A stretch of DNA of 32,421 nucleotides from Kiritimatiellia bacterium (GTDB taxonomy: Bacteria > Verrucomicrobiota > Kiritimatiellia > SLAD01), in contig SKLK01000067.1 in NCBI GenBank assembly GCA_007123265.1, positions 1-32,421 on the forward strand. The letters run 5' to 3'. Every line of letters begins with the position of its first letter. The stretch's first letter is position 1. The position numbers were made by a program, and so were the translations under genes. Below the pieces are notes generated by a model. The model ran no database searches, had not been told where the DNA came from, and was given only the letters and a program-made list of their open reading frames with translations. Shown piece after piece: positions 1 to 8,106 of this stretch.

Positions 1-284
1 GACCCTGATCCCGCGCTTGCTCGCGGCTCGGCGGGACGCCTCGCCCTACCAACCTCGGCACACGCGGAGGTAGGGCGAACCCTCCGGGTGAGCCGGGATT
101 GAGGTCTGAGCATGGTCCGACCCTGATCCCGCGCTTGCTCTCAGCTCGGCGGGACGCCTCGCCCTACCAACCTCTGCCCACGCGAAGGTAGGGCGAACCC
201 TCCGGGTGAGCCGGGACAATGGTCTGAGCATGGTCCGACCCTGATCCCTCGCTTGCTCTCAGCTCGGCGGGACGCCTCGCCCCA
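1..284. repeat. Tandem repeat, ~118-bp period, about 2.4 copies, with internal inverted repeat
   Basis: GACCCTGATCCC(G/T)CGCTTGCTC... starts at 1, 119 and 237. Each full unit contains TCGCCCTACC...GGTAGGGCGA (41-50 / 69-78), a perfect 10-bp inverted repeat. The array may extend left of the window. Confidence 0.9.
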
Positions 285-307
285 ACCTCCGCCCGCGCTT
301 TGCCTGG

Positions 308-347
308 GTCATTCCGAGCGGAGCGAAGCGTAGTCGAGGAATCTCAT
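308..347. repeat. Short dispersed-repeat-like sequence (TCATTCCGAGCGGAGCGAAGCGTAGTCGAGGAATCTCATTGG)
   Basis: Resembles the common intergenic ATTCCGAGCGGAGCGAAG...GAGGAATCTC type of repeat; only one copy is visible here. Confidence 0.4.
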
Positions 348-446
348 TGGAAAGATGTGGCGAAATCCCCTTGTCGATGCGGGACGCTTGATTTAGCCTA
401 GTCCGTGAGTCCGGCTAATCCGTTTGGACCTCTTTCGGTGGGTAGC

Positions 447-734
447 ATGAGTTATTGGTCTTCCATATACCGCTTCGTTTGGTTGGCGTTGGGCGCGCTG
501 GTGCTCATCGGCATGGGGTTTATGTTTGTGCCTTTGATTCATCAGGACCGCGAGTATCACCGTCGCGAATCGACATTGCGCGAGGAGATTCGCCATGACG
601 AAGAACGCATACGCGAACTGCGTTTGAAACAGGAGCGGTTTCAGTCTGATCCCGCCTTTGTAGAGCGCATTGCCCATGAAATGGGGTTGGCCAAACCCGA
701 TGAGACCCTTTTCCGGTTTGTGAATGAAGATTGA
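447..734 (+). CDS. FtsB/DivIC-like septum formation initiator protein
   Basis: Small protein with one N-terminal TM, a coiled coil (REYHRRESTLREEIRHDEERIRELRLKQERFQSDP) and the C-terminal pattern FVERIAHEMGLAKPDETLFRF, typical of DivIC/FtsB. ATG at 447 preferred over 405. Confidence 0.75.
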   Translation: MSYWSSIYRFVWLALGALVLIGMGFMFVPLIHQDREYHRRESTLREEIRHDEERIRELRLKQERFQSDPAFVERIAHEMGLAKPDETLFRFVNED

Positions 735-918
735 TGCCGGGCATGACTTTGGCACCCGCGAATGTCCCGGGTGCGCCATGCAGGTCGAGGCTAACCATAA
801 CCGGTGTCCGGTCTGTGGCTATGAGTTTCCCCAGCCGGGAACCCTGCAAAAATCGACGCGCTGGGGCGCACTCGTGTTGCTGATCATCTTTGTCGTGGTC
901 CTGTTGCGCCTGCTCTAA
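724..918 (+). CDS. Zinc-ribbon protein with C-terminal transmembrane helix
   Basis: CPGC...CPVCGYEF zinc ribbon followed by hydrophobic GALVLLIIFVVVLLRLL; overlaps the upstream CDS. Confidence 0.65.
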   Translation: MKIDAGHDFGTRECPGCAMQVEANHNRCPVCGYEFPQPGTLQKSTRWGALVLLIIFVVVLLRLL

Positions 919-1898
919 TCCGCCGGGCTAAGCGGGTGCACTTGTCCTTGCCCATCCACCAGTTTGATCAGGCGCACGGGATCGGTGCGGGCAATGGTGG
1001 TTACGCCTCCGATCAGGCGCGGACTCCTGTCACCACGCTCCGTTTCAATCCAGCCACCATCCAGCTCGGTACAAAGCCGACCCTGTGCGGTCAACACCCG
1101 GATGCGCAGTTGTGATGTCCCCAAGGCATACGTGGCCACGACCAGACTGGAATCGGCGGTGGTGTACAATCCGCCCGGCATTCCATAGCGTTCGCGCTGC
1201 TCGGCGGCCATGCGATCCCAAATCCGACTGGATCGAACCGGCTCGGACAAGTACAGGGTGGGTCCCGACTCGCCGACGCATCGGTCCGGCTGTTGCGGAT
1301 ACAAGAGTTGATTCATGCGTTCCCGTTCCTGTTCCTTGTACAGGTGACGTGGATCGGCAGGGTGGTGAAGCGGCGGACCCACCCGACGCTGCTGTTCGGG
1401 GCTGCGTTCGGCATCGTTCAGCATCGTATGAAACAGGGCTTCGTTCCGCTGGTGTTGGGCCGGTGATAGTTGCTGCACCGGCCAGAACGGCGGGAAACGG
1501 TCCCACGGGAACCGGGTGCGCAACCAGCCACAGCATACGCGCAAGGCAGGGGCGCGTAAGCCGGTGAGCCATTCTTCAGGGAAAGCGGGAACAGTGAAAC
1601 GACTGAGCGGTAGGCACCACCCGGTTCTCGTCTCTTCCGCATCGGCGAGAACCAAGGCATAGCGCGGCGGCTGCTCGACCGGTGTCCCCGGCCGCAAGAG
1701 GATCACCTCGCCGGGGCGCGGCGGGTTCTTCAAGTAGGCGTACTGGCCGCGTTGAGCCGACGGTTGATCGTTGGATGGCGTTGTTGTGGCTACATCGGCC
1801 CCAAACTCCTGCAAGGCCAGCGCAATTTCCCATTCATGCAGCCATTCCGCCAGTTGTTTGCGTTGCCGGTTAATTTGCTCTTTGTTCGTTTTGCTCAT
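915..1898 (-). CDS. Hypothetical protein, partner of upstream sigma-like gene
   Basis: 327-aa ORF overlapping the upstream minus-strand CDS by 29 nt; no family recognised. Confidence 0.6.
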   Translation of the reverse strand: MSKTNKEQINRQRKQLAEWLHEWEIALALQEFGADVATTTPSNDQPSAQRGQYAYLKNPPRPGEVILLRPGTPVEQPPRYALVLADAEETRTGWCLPLSRFTVPAFPEEWLTGLRAPALRVCCGWLRTRFPWDRFPPFWPVQQLSPAQHQRNEALFHTMLNDAERSPEQQRRVGPPLHHPADPRHLYKEQERERMNQLLYPQQPDRCVGESGPTLYLSEPVRSSRIWDRMAAEQRERYGMPGGLYTTADSSLVVATYALGTSQLRIRVLTAQGRLCTELDGGWIETERGDRSPRLIGGVTTIARTDPVRLIKLVDGQGQVHPLSPAD

Positions 1899-2769
1899 CG
1901 GTCGAAATCCAACAATCCAGCCCTTTCTCCTTAAAGAAGCGAGCGGTCTCGATTTCCGGAGAAATTTTCAAAAAAATGAGCTCGCTCAACCGGGCCAGTC
2001 CTTTGCGCGCCAAACGTAACCAATAGGCGGGCGATTCATCGGCATGCTGGCACTTAATCTGGTCACAGAAGCGCTGAACCGCATGCACGTGGCTGGATTG
2101 CATAACGCTTTTGCCGCATTGCGCCCAGTTCAGGACATCCGGATCACTTAAGGCAAAGTGGTTGTGCCGCGCCCAGATCGCGATTTGTTCCCGCATAGAC
2201 AGGCTGGGCAGCATCTCCCGAGCGAGTTGATCGAGAACTTGATTCTCCTCTTGCTCGTCGAGCGGATGCTGTGGGGGCTGATCGTCCGGGATCAAATCGC
2301 TCAAGGTCAGCGATGAGCCCGGCGGACCGCTTGTTTGTCGCTGCGCGGCTAGGGGCGCATCCAGCGACTGCATGAAGCGAGGGCGATGTTCCCGACGCAG
2401 GAATTCGCGAACGGTGTCCCGGATCAGTAAGGACGCGCCCGACTCCATCGCGCGCGCCCATTCCCCCGCCATCGAATCGGCCCGTGTGGCCAGCCAGACC
2501 TTGTACTGCTTGCCATCGCGTTGGGTCCCGGTGCGCGCATGGGTCTCGAACCGGTGCCAGGCATCGCCGGGGTCCGGCCAGTCCGGTTCACCATCCACCC
2601 GGTCCATGCCGACCGCGTACCGGCGCAGATAGCCGGCAAACCGATGTTGGCCAAAGGCCTTCAACTCCGTCGCGATGTCGGGCGGACAACGACCAATCGC
2701 GCAGTGATCCAACCACGCCCGCCAAGCGGCTTGCGAGGTGATGGTTTCGGATGGTTGTCCGCTCCTCAT
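1870..2769 (-). CDS. Divergent sigma-70-family-like protein
   Basis: Contains SLDAPL...LTLSDLIPDDQPPQHPLDEQEENQVLDQLAREMLPSLSMREQIAIW, resembling the sigma region 3/4 linker and start of region 4. ATG at 2769 preferred; the ORF track start at 2802 would be TTG. Confidence 0.5.
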   Translation of the reverse strand: MRSGQPSETITSQAAWRAWLDHCAIGRCPPDIATELKAFGQHRFAGYLRRYAVGMDRVDGEPDWPDPGDAWHRFETHARTGTQRDGKQYKVWLATRADSMAGEWARAMESGASLLIRDTVREFLRREHRPRFMQSLDAPLAAQRQTSGPPGSSLTLSDLIPDDQPPQHPLDEQEENQVLDQLAREMLPSLSMREQIAIWARHNHFALSDPDVLNWAQCGKSVMQSSHVHAVQRFCDQIKCQHADESPAYWLRLARKGLARLSELIFLKISPEIETARFFKEKGLDCWISTDEQNEQRAN

Positions 2770-2820
2770 ATCCGACCTGCAGGGTAATGTGGACCCTGCC
2801 AAAAGCCAATGATTTTAAGG

Positions 2821-2845
2821 GATGCAGCAGAAAAGATGCTGCATC
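2821..2845. promoter_or_regulatory. Perfect 9-bp inverted repeat GATGCAGCA-N7-TGCTGCATC in divergent intergenic region
   Basis: Arms 2821-2829 and 2837-2845; lies between the divergent sigma-like gene and SNF2 gene starts. Confidence 0.6.
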
Positions 2846-2950
2846 TCATACGGGAAGATATACGCAAATCCGTCAAGTGTGCTAAAGTGTCCAATTCAAC
2901 TTTTTCGGGGGAAAAGGGGATCAAAAGCTGAAGAGGATAACCGATTGGCC

Positions 2951-5900
2951 ATGTTGAAGCTTTGTGACATTTCAAAGGCGGAGGTGCCGCAACCGGTACA
3001 ACGTCGGGGCGAAGGCTATTGGATTGCCGGGCGCGTACGTTTGATTGAACTGGCCGATGGCGTGGCGCAGGCCTATGTACGAGGCGCCCGCCGCTATCAA
3101 GTCGAGGTGAATCTAAACGAGCCCAACGAGCAGGTGGATTATCCTGTGGTGAAAGGCACGTGTTCCTGTCCGTATTTCCAAACGCATGGCTATTGCAAGC
3201 ACCTGTGGGCCGTGCTGCGTGCGGTGGATGAGATTGATCCCTGGTCACTGCGGCCCGGCACCGTCTACAGCCGCGTGTCCAAGGATGATTCACCGCAATC
3301 CGCGTTCAAGGTTTTGTCGCAAGCCGAGTGGATGAAAGATTTGAATCGATTGGGTGACGTAAAGACGTTTCGGCCGTCCGATAGCGACGATGCCGTGGCC
3401 GCGTTTGAAGATCTGCGCTTTGCCTTGAATCCCTATGATGTGGATTGGTCGGACTATTTGCGGATGGTTCCACAGGTCCGCCGACGTCTGAAGAATGGTG
3501 AATGGGGCAAGTGGCAGCCGATGCAAGCAAACCATATCAATGACGGAGTGCCGCCGCATGAATGGACTTTGGCGCTGGCACTGATCGGATTAAATCGAGG
3601 CGATGTTTCCGGCATGGGCGAGGGGGTGACCGATCGTCACGCCGGGCAATGGGTGCCGCAGATCGCGAGCACGGGGAAGTTGTATTATGTTGGGGAGGCG
3701 GAGGAGGAGGGGCCGCTGGCATGGGACAACGGTCCGCCGTGGCGATTGACGTTGGCCTTGGAACCGACGGAAACCGGGTACACGTTGCGCACGTATTTTG
3801 AGCGGGACAGCGAACGCCGCCCCTTGCGCTGGGCCTTCGCGATACGGGCGGGCGTGATTTTGGCGGAAGGCCAGCTTGGCCGCTTCCATCCGGCGGCGGC
3901 GTCACGTGCCTGGGCCAAAGCGATGTTGGGCCGCCGCGACATTGAGGTGCCGACCGAGGACGTGCGTCCGTTTATCGAATCGTTGACTGATCGGGATGAC
4001 TTGCCGCCTCTGCAACTGCCCGCTGAGGTGGACTTCGTCAAAACGGAGGCGCCGTCCCTGCTCGAGTTGGCGCTACTGCAATCCAATGCAAAGGACGGGA
4101 AATGGATCCCGGCGCGCGTCCTGTTTCATTACGGAGACGAACAGGTCCCGGCCTATTCCGCCCCCTCCCTGCACGTGCCCGGCGATGGCGAAGGAGACGT
4201 TATTCGACTCCGGGATCGCGGTGCCGAGGAGGCCGCGCTGGCCCAGCTACAGCAATGGCCGCACCGCCGGGCCAATTACTTCGAGCGCAGCGACGCCCAC
4301 GTGCAATTCGATGGCCAAGCGTTGGTTTCGCTGGTTGAGGGGTTGACGGACGCCGGCTGGCGGGTGACGGCGGAGGAAAAGCTCTATCGGCCACCGGGGA
4401 CCATGAAGGTGTCGGTCAAGTCCGGTATTGATTGGTTCGATCTACAGGCCGACTGCGATTTCGGCGGAGTACACGCCAGTTTACCCATGCTATTAAAGGC
4501 GGCGCGCGATCGGTCGCGCTGGGTGGAATTGGATGATGGCTCTTACGGCCTGTTGCCGGAGGAGTGGCTGGCGAAATGGGCGCCGCTGGCGGTCCTCGGA
4601 GAGGATACCGACGATCGTGTGCGTTTCACTGCGTCGCAAGCCGGGTTACTGGATGCGTGGTTACTGAAGCAACCGGAAGTGGATCTGGATGCCCGTTTTC
4701 AACAGATGCGCGAGCAATTGCGCGCCTTTGGCAGCTTGAAACCAGCGAAAACGCCATCTGGTTTCAAAGGCCAACTGCGCCCCTATCAACGGGAGGGGTT
4801 GGGTTGGCTGTTGTTCCTGCAATCGTTGGGTTTGGGCGGATGTCTGGCCGACGATATGGGCTTGGGCAAAACCGTGCAGGTATTGGCGTTGCTTGAGCGT
4901 CGGCGCACGCAGCGTAAGCGCCAAGGAGTACCGGCTTCACTGATTGTGGCGCCGCGGTCGTTGATTTTTAATTGGCTGCGCGAAGCCGAGCGGTTTGCGC
5001 CGCGCTTGAAAATCGTGGACCACACGGGCACCGGCCGCGATGTGGATCCGGATTGGGGAACGAAATGCGACGTGGTGTTGACCACCTACGGCACCCTTCG
5101 ACGCGATATCGGTGCGCTCAAGGAAATCGAATTCGACTATGTGATCCTGGACGAGTCGCAAGCCATCAAGAATGCGGTGGCGTTAACCGCCAAATCCGTG
5201 CGCCTGCTCAAGGCGCGGAACCGATTGGCCTTGAGCGGCACGCCGATCGAGAATCATCTGGGCGAGCTGTGGAGTTTGATGGAGTTTTTGAATCCCGGTC
5301 TGTTAGGCCGTTCCAAAGGGTTCGGTCAGCTTTGGGGCAGTACCGAGGCGGATCCCGCGCAGCGGGCTGTGCTGGCCCGGGCGATGCGGCCGTTTATCTT
5401 GCGTCGCACCAAGGAACAAGTCGCGACCGATCTGCCGGAGCGACAGGAAGATACGCTGATGTGCGCGTTGCTGCCGTCGCAACGGGAACAATACGACAGC
5501 TTGCTAGCGCATTATCGGCAGTCGCTGTTGAGCAAGATTGATCGAGGCGGTCTAGCCCGGAACAAGATGCACGTGCTGGAGGCGTTGCTGCGGTTGCGCC
5601 AGGCGGCTTGCCATCCGGGGCTGGTCGATCCCGCTTTGGGGGATCAGTCCAGTGCGAAATTCGAAATGCTTTGGCCACGCTTGGAGGAATTAATGGAGGA
5701 GGGGCACCGGGCCTTGATCTTCTCCCAGTTCACGTCCCTGCTGGCCCTGTTGCGCCGCCGATTGGACGCCGCCGGGATCGCCTACGCCTATCTGGACGGG
5801 CGCACACGAAATCGCGAAGCCTGCGTCGAGCGTTTCCAAACATCGCCCGACGTGCCGCTGTTTTTGATCAGCTTAAAGGCCGGCGGGCTGGGGCTGAACC

Positions 5901-6157
5901 TGACGGCGGCCGACTATGTGTTCCTGCTTGATCCGTGGTGGAATCCGGCTGTGGAAGCGCAGGCCATCAACCGGGCCCATCGCATTGGGCAGGTGAACCG
6001 GGTTTTGGCCTACCGCATGATCGCTGCCGACACCATTGAAGAAAAGGTCCTGCAATTGCAGGAACAAAAGCGCGAGCTGGCCGATGCGATACTGGGTGAG
6101 GACAATGCGCTGATCCGTAATCTGACGCGGGAAGATCTGGAGTGGCTGTTGACGTAG
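2951..6157 (+). CDS. SNF2-family helicase with N-terminal SWIM zinc finger
   Basis: CSCPYFQTHGYCKHLWAVL (SWIM), GCLADDMGLGKTVQVLAL (Walker A), DESQAIKN, LSGTPIENHLGELWSLMEFL, LKAGGLGLNLTAADYVFLLDPWWNPAVEAQAINRAHRIGQ. ATG at 2951 preferred over 2822. Confidence 0.93.
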   Translation: MLKLCDISKAEVPQPVQRRGEGYWIAGRVRLIELADGVAQAYVRGARRYQVEVNLNEPNEQVDYPVVKGTCSCPYFQTHGYCKHLWAVLRAVDEIDPWSLRPGTVYSRVSKDDSPQSAFKVLSQAEWMKDLNRLGDVKTFRPSDSDDAVAAFEDLRFALNPYDVDWSDYLRMVPQVRRRLKNGEWGKWQPMQANHINDGVPPHEWTLALALIGLNRGDVSGMGEGVTDRHAGQWVPQIASTGKLYYVGEAEEEGPLAWDNGPPWRLTLALEPTETGYTLRTYFERDSERRPLRWAFAIRAGVILAEGQLGRFHPAAASRAWAKAMLGRRDIEVPTEDVRPFIESLTDRDDLPPLQLPAEVDFVKTEAPSLLELALLQSNAKDGKWIPARVLFHYGDEQVPAYSAPSLHVPGDGEGDVIRLRDRGAEEAALAQLQQWPHRRANYFERSDAHVQFDGQALVSLVEGLTDAGWRVTAEEKLYRPPGTMKVSVKSGIDWFDLQADCDFGGVHASLPMLLKAARDRSRWVELDDGSYGLLPEEWLAKWAPLAVLGEDTDDRVRFTASQAGLLDAWLLKQPEVDLDARFQQMREQLRAFGSLKPAKTPSGFKGQLRPYQREGLGWLLFLQSLGLGGCLADDMGLGKTVQVLALLERRRTQRKRQGVPASLIVAPRSLIFNWLREAERFAPRLKIVDHTGTGRDVDPDWGTKCDVVLTTYGTLRRDIGALKEIEFDYVILDESQAIKNAVALTAKSVRLLKARNRLALSGTPIENHLGELWSLMEFLNPGLLGRSKGFGQLWGSTEADPAQRAVLARAMRPFILRRTKEQVATDLPERQEDTLMCALLPSQREQYDSLLAHYRQSLLSKIDRGGLARNKMHVLEALLRLRQAACHPGLVDPALGDQSSAKFEMLWPRLEELMEEGHRALIFSQFTSLLALLRRRLDAAGIAYAYLDGRTRNREACVERFQTSPDVPLFLISLKAGGLGLNLTAADYVFLLDPWWNPAVEAQAINRAHRIGQVNRVLAYRMIAADTIEEKVLQLQEQKRELADAILGEDNALIRNLTREDLEWLLT

Positions 6158-6169
6158 GAGACCGGACAC

Positions 6170-6595
6170 ATGTCGATGCCATCCGTTAACATATCCCCGC
6201 AGAAGGAAGCCGCGCTGAAGCGGCGCATGGCCGCGCTGGCCATTCGCGAAGCGGACCTCACCGAACGCTTCATCCGTGGCAGCGGTAAAGGGGGACAAAA
6301 AATCAACAAGACATCGTCTTGTGTCTATGTGTTCCATGCCCCTTCAGGGATCGAGGTGAAATGTCAGCGGCACCGCTCGCAGGCGATGAACCGGTTTTTG
6401 GCGCGGCGCGAATTGTGTGATCGCCTGGAGGCGCGCCAACAAGGCGAGCAAAGCAAACGCGAGCAGGAGCGGGCCCGTATTCGGCGGCAGAAGCGACGTC
6501 GTTCCCGTCGTCAAAAGGCGCGCATGCTCGACGATAAACGCAAGCAAGGCGAAAAGAAGGTCTTGCGGGCGCCGGTCCGGCACGCGGATGATTAG
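6170..6595 (+). CDS. Peptide chain release factor-like GGQ-domain protein (ArfB / mtRF-R type)
   Basis: IRGSGKGGQKINKTSSCVYVFHAPSGIEVKCQRHRSQAMNRFLARREL and a very basic C-terminal tail; no codon-recognition domain. Confidence 0.85.
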   Translation: MSMPSVNISPQKEAALKRRMAALAIREADLTERFIRGSGKGGQKINKTSSCVYVFHAPSGIEVKCQRHRSQAMNRFLARRELCDRLEARQQGEQSKREQERARIRRQKRRRSRRQKARMLDDKRKQGEKKVLRAPVRHADD

Positions 6596-6668
6596 ACGTC
6601 TGAATTAGTTTTTTTATGCGCGAGCTTGCCCCAATCGCCATGATTGCAGTGGAGGGAGGCGGCTTTCT

Positions 6669-7589
6669 ATGGTACCTTTCCAAAAGAAAAGCGACGGAGT
6701 AATCATTTTGAGTGTTAGTTCCACAATACCGCAAGTTCAGCCCTTGAGTGTGGGCGAAGCGTTGGACCAGTTGACCGCGGCGATGGCGACGCGTGAAGCA
6801 GCGCGTAACGCGGCGGAATGGTTAGTGGCGGCCCTGCTGGGTTGTCCGCGTCTTGACGTGTCCCAGCGGCTGTCGGATTTGCTGCCGCTAGAACAGCAGC
6901 GCCAATTGATATCGTGGCGGGAACGGGCGGCGGCGCATGAGCCAATCCAATACATCCTCGGCGAGACGGAATTTATGGGCATGCCGATAAAGTGCGATGC
7001 CCGGGCCCTGATCCCGCGTCCCGAGACGGAACAACTGGTCGAGCAGGTACTGGCCGATCCCTTGTTGGGCATCATCAGCGAACCGCACCTAGTCGATGTG
7101 GGGACCGGCACGGGCTGCATCGCCTTGGCCCTTGCCCAGCGTTTGCCGACGGCTCAGATTTTGGCCATCGACGCCAGCGCGGATGCCTTGACGTTGGCGC
7201 AGGAGAATGTGGAGCGCCAGTCCTGCGCCGGGCAAGTGACCTTGCAACAAGGCGACTTACTCGATCACGTGCCGTCCGGTATGGCCCATCTAATTGTCGC
7301 GAACCTGCCGTATATTTCGTCATCGGACTGTGAGCAATTGCCGCCCGAGGTGCGTGAGCATGAGCCGTTACAGGCCTTGGACGGCGGCATGACGGGACGT
7401 GAAATGATTGAGCGATTGGTCGCGCAAGCCATCGATGCGCTGCAAGCGGGTGGAGCCTTGTATTTGGAAGTGGGCGCGGGACAGGCCCAAGACGTGGCGT
7501 CCGTTTTGCGGGACCACCAGTATCAGGCCGTGGCCATGATGGAGGACTATGCCGGTAAAGACCGCTTTGTGAAAGGATATCGTCCATGA
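6669..7589 (+). CDS. prmC: Release factor glutamine N5-methyltransferase
   Basis: EPIQYILGETEFMG, LIPRPETEQLVE, VDVGTGTGCIALALA, VANLPYIS motifs. Exact start uncertain. Confidence 0.93.
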   Translation: MVPFQKKSDGVIILSVSSTIPQVQPLSVGEALDQLTAAMATREAARNAAEWLVAALLGCPRLDVSQRLSDLLPLEQQRQLISWRERAAAHEPIQYILGETEFMGMPIKCDARALIPRPETEQLVEQVLADPLLGIISEPHLVDVGTGTGCIALALAQRLPTAQILAIDASADALTLAQENVERQSCAGQVTLQQGDLLDHVPSGMAHLIVANLPYISSSDCEQLPPEVREHEPLQALDGGMTGREMIERLVAQAIDALQAGGALYLEVGAGQAQDVASVLRDHQYQAVAMMEDYAGKDRFVKGYRP

Positions 7590-8053
7590 CCGGCTCCCGT
7601 CGTCCGACCCCGCTGCGTCCTTCGATCCGGCATCGGCGTGTGCCGCGTCAGCAGAATCGCTTCGTCGCCCCGGTGATGTTGTTGGCCGTGTTGGCTCTGG
7701 TCATGCAAATGTATTGGATGCAAAACAATTGGGGCGAGATGGTGCGGCGCGAGGATCGTCAACCATTGAGTGCCGAGTTAATGGACCTGATGCGCGCCAA
7801 GGTCATCACTATGTACGAATGCGACTATTGTTCGGGCAGCGGTGTGCTCGATGACCCGGACGTGCCCGGCGAGCGAATGCTATGCGGCATTTGCCAAGGC
7901 GTCGGGTATCAATTGACCCGCCGCTTCACGCCTCAGGATCGCATGTGCCTGAATTGCGGCGGTATGGGCCGGATTTTTTCGGATGATCGGCAGCAGGAAG
8001 CCGATTTTTGCCCCCGCTGCGATGGCCGTGGACTGATCGAATTCGGGGATTGA
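7586..8053 (+). CDS. Membrane-anchored DnaJ-type CxxCxGxG zinc-finger protein lacking a J domain
   Basis: TM segment FVAPVMLLAVLALVMQMYW, then CDYCSGSG, CGICQGVG, CLNCGGMG, CPRCDGRG. ATGA overlap with the prmC stop. Confidence 0.75.
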   Translation: MTGSRRPTPLRPSIRHRRVPRQQNRFVAPVMLLAVLALVMQMYWMQNNWGEMVRREDRQPLSAELMDLMRAKVITMYECDYCSGSGVLDDPDVPGERMLCGICQGVGYQLTRRFTPQDRMCLNCGGMGRIFSDDRQQEADFCPRCDGRGLIEFGD

Positions 8054-8106
8054 TTTTAGCGGTCGATTCGACAGACTCAGCGGCCCATACGAATCGGAGT
8101 GCGACG

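Noticed and set aside
1-284. CRISPR array
   Set aside because: Period is 118 bp and whole units are similar; no short repeats with unique spacers and no cas genes nearby.
4972-5541. 189-aa plus-strand ORF
   Set aside because: Out-of-frame overlap inside the SNF2 helicase core.
6590-6625. Rho-independent terminator (GATTAGACGTCTGAATTAGTTTTTTT)
   Set aside because: The AGACGTCT palindrome has no loop and the stem is too weak to call a terminator with confidence.
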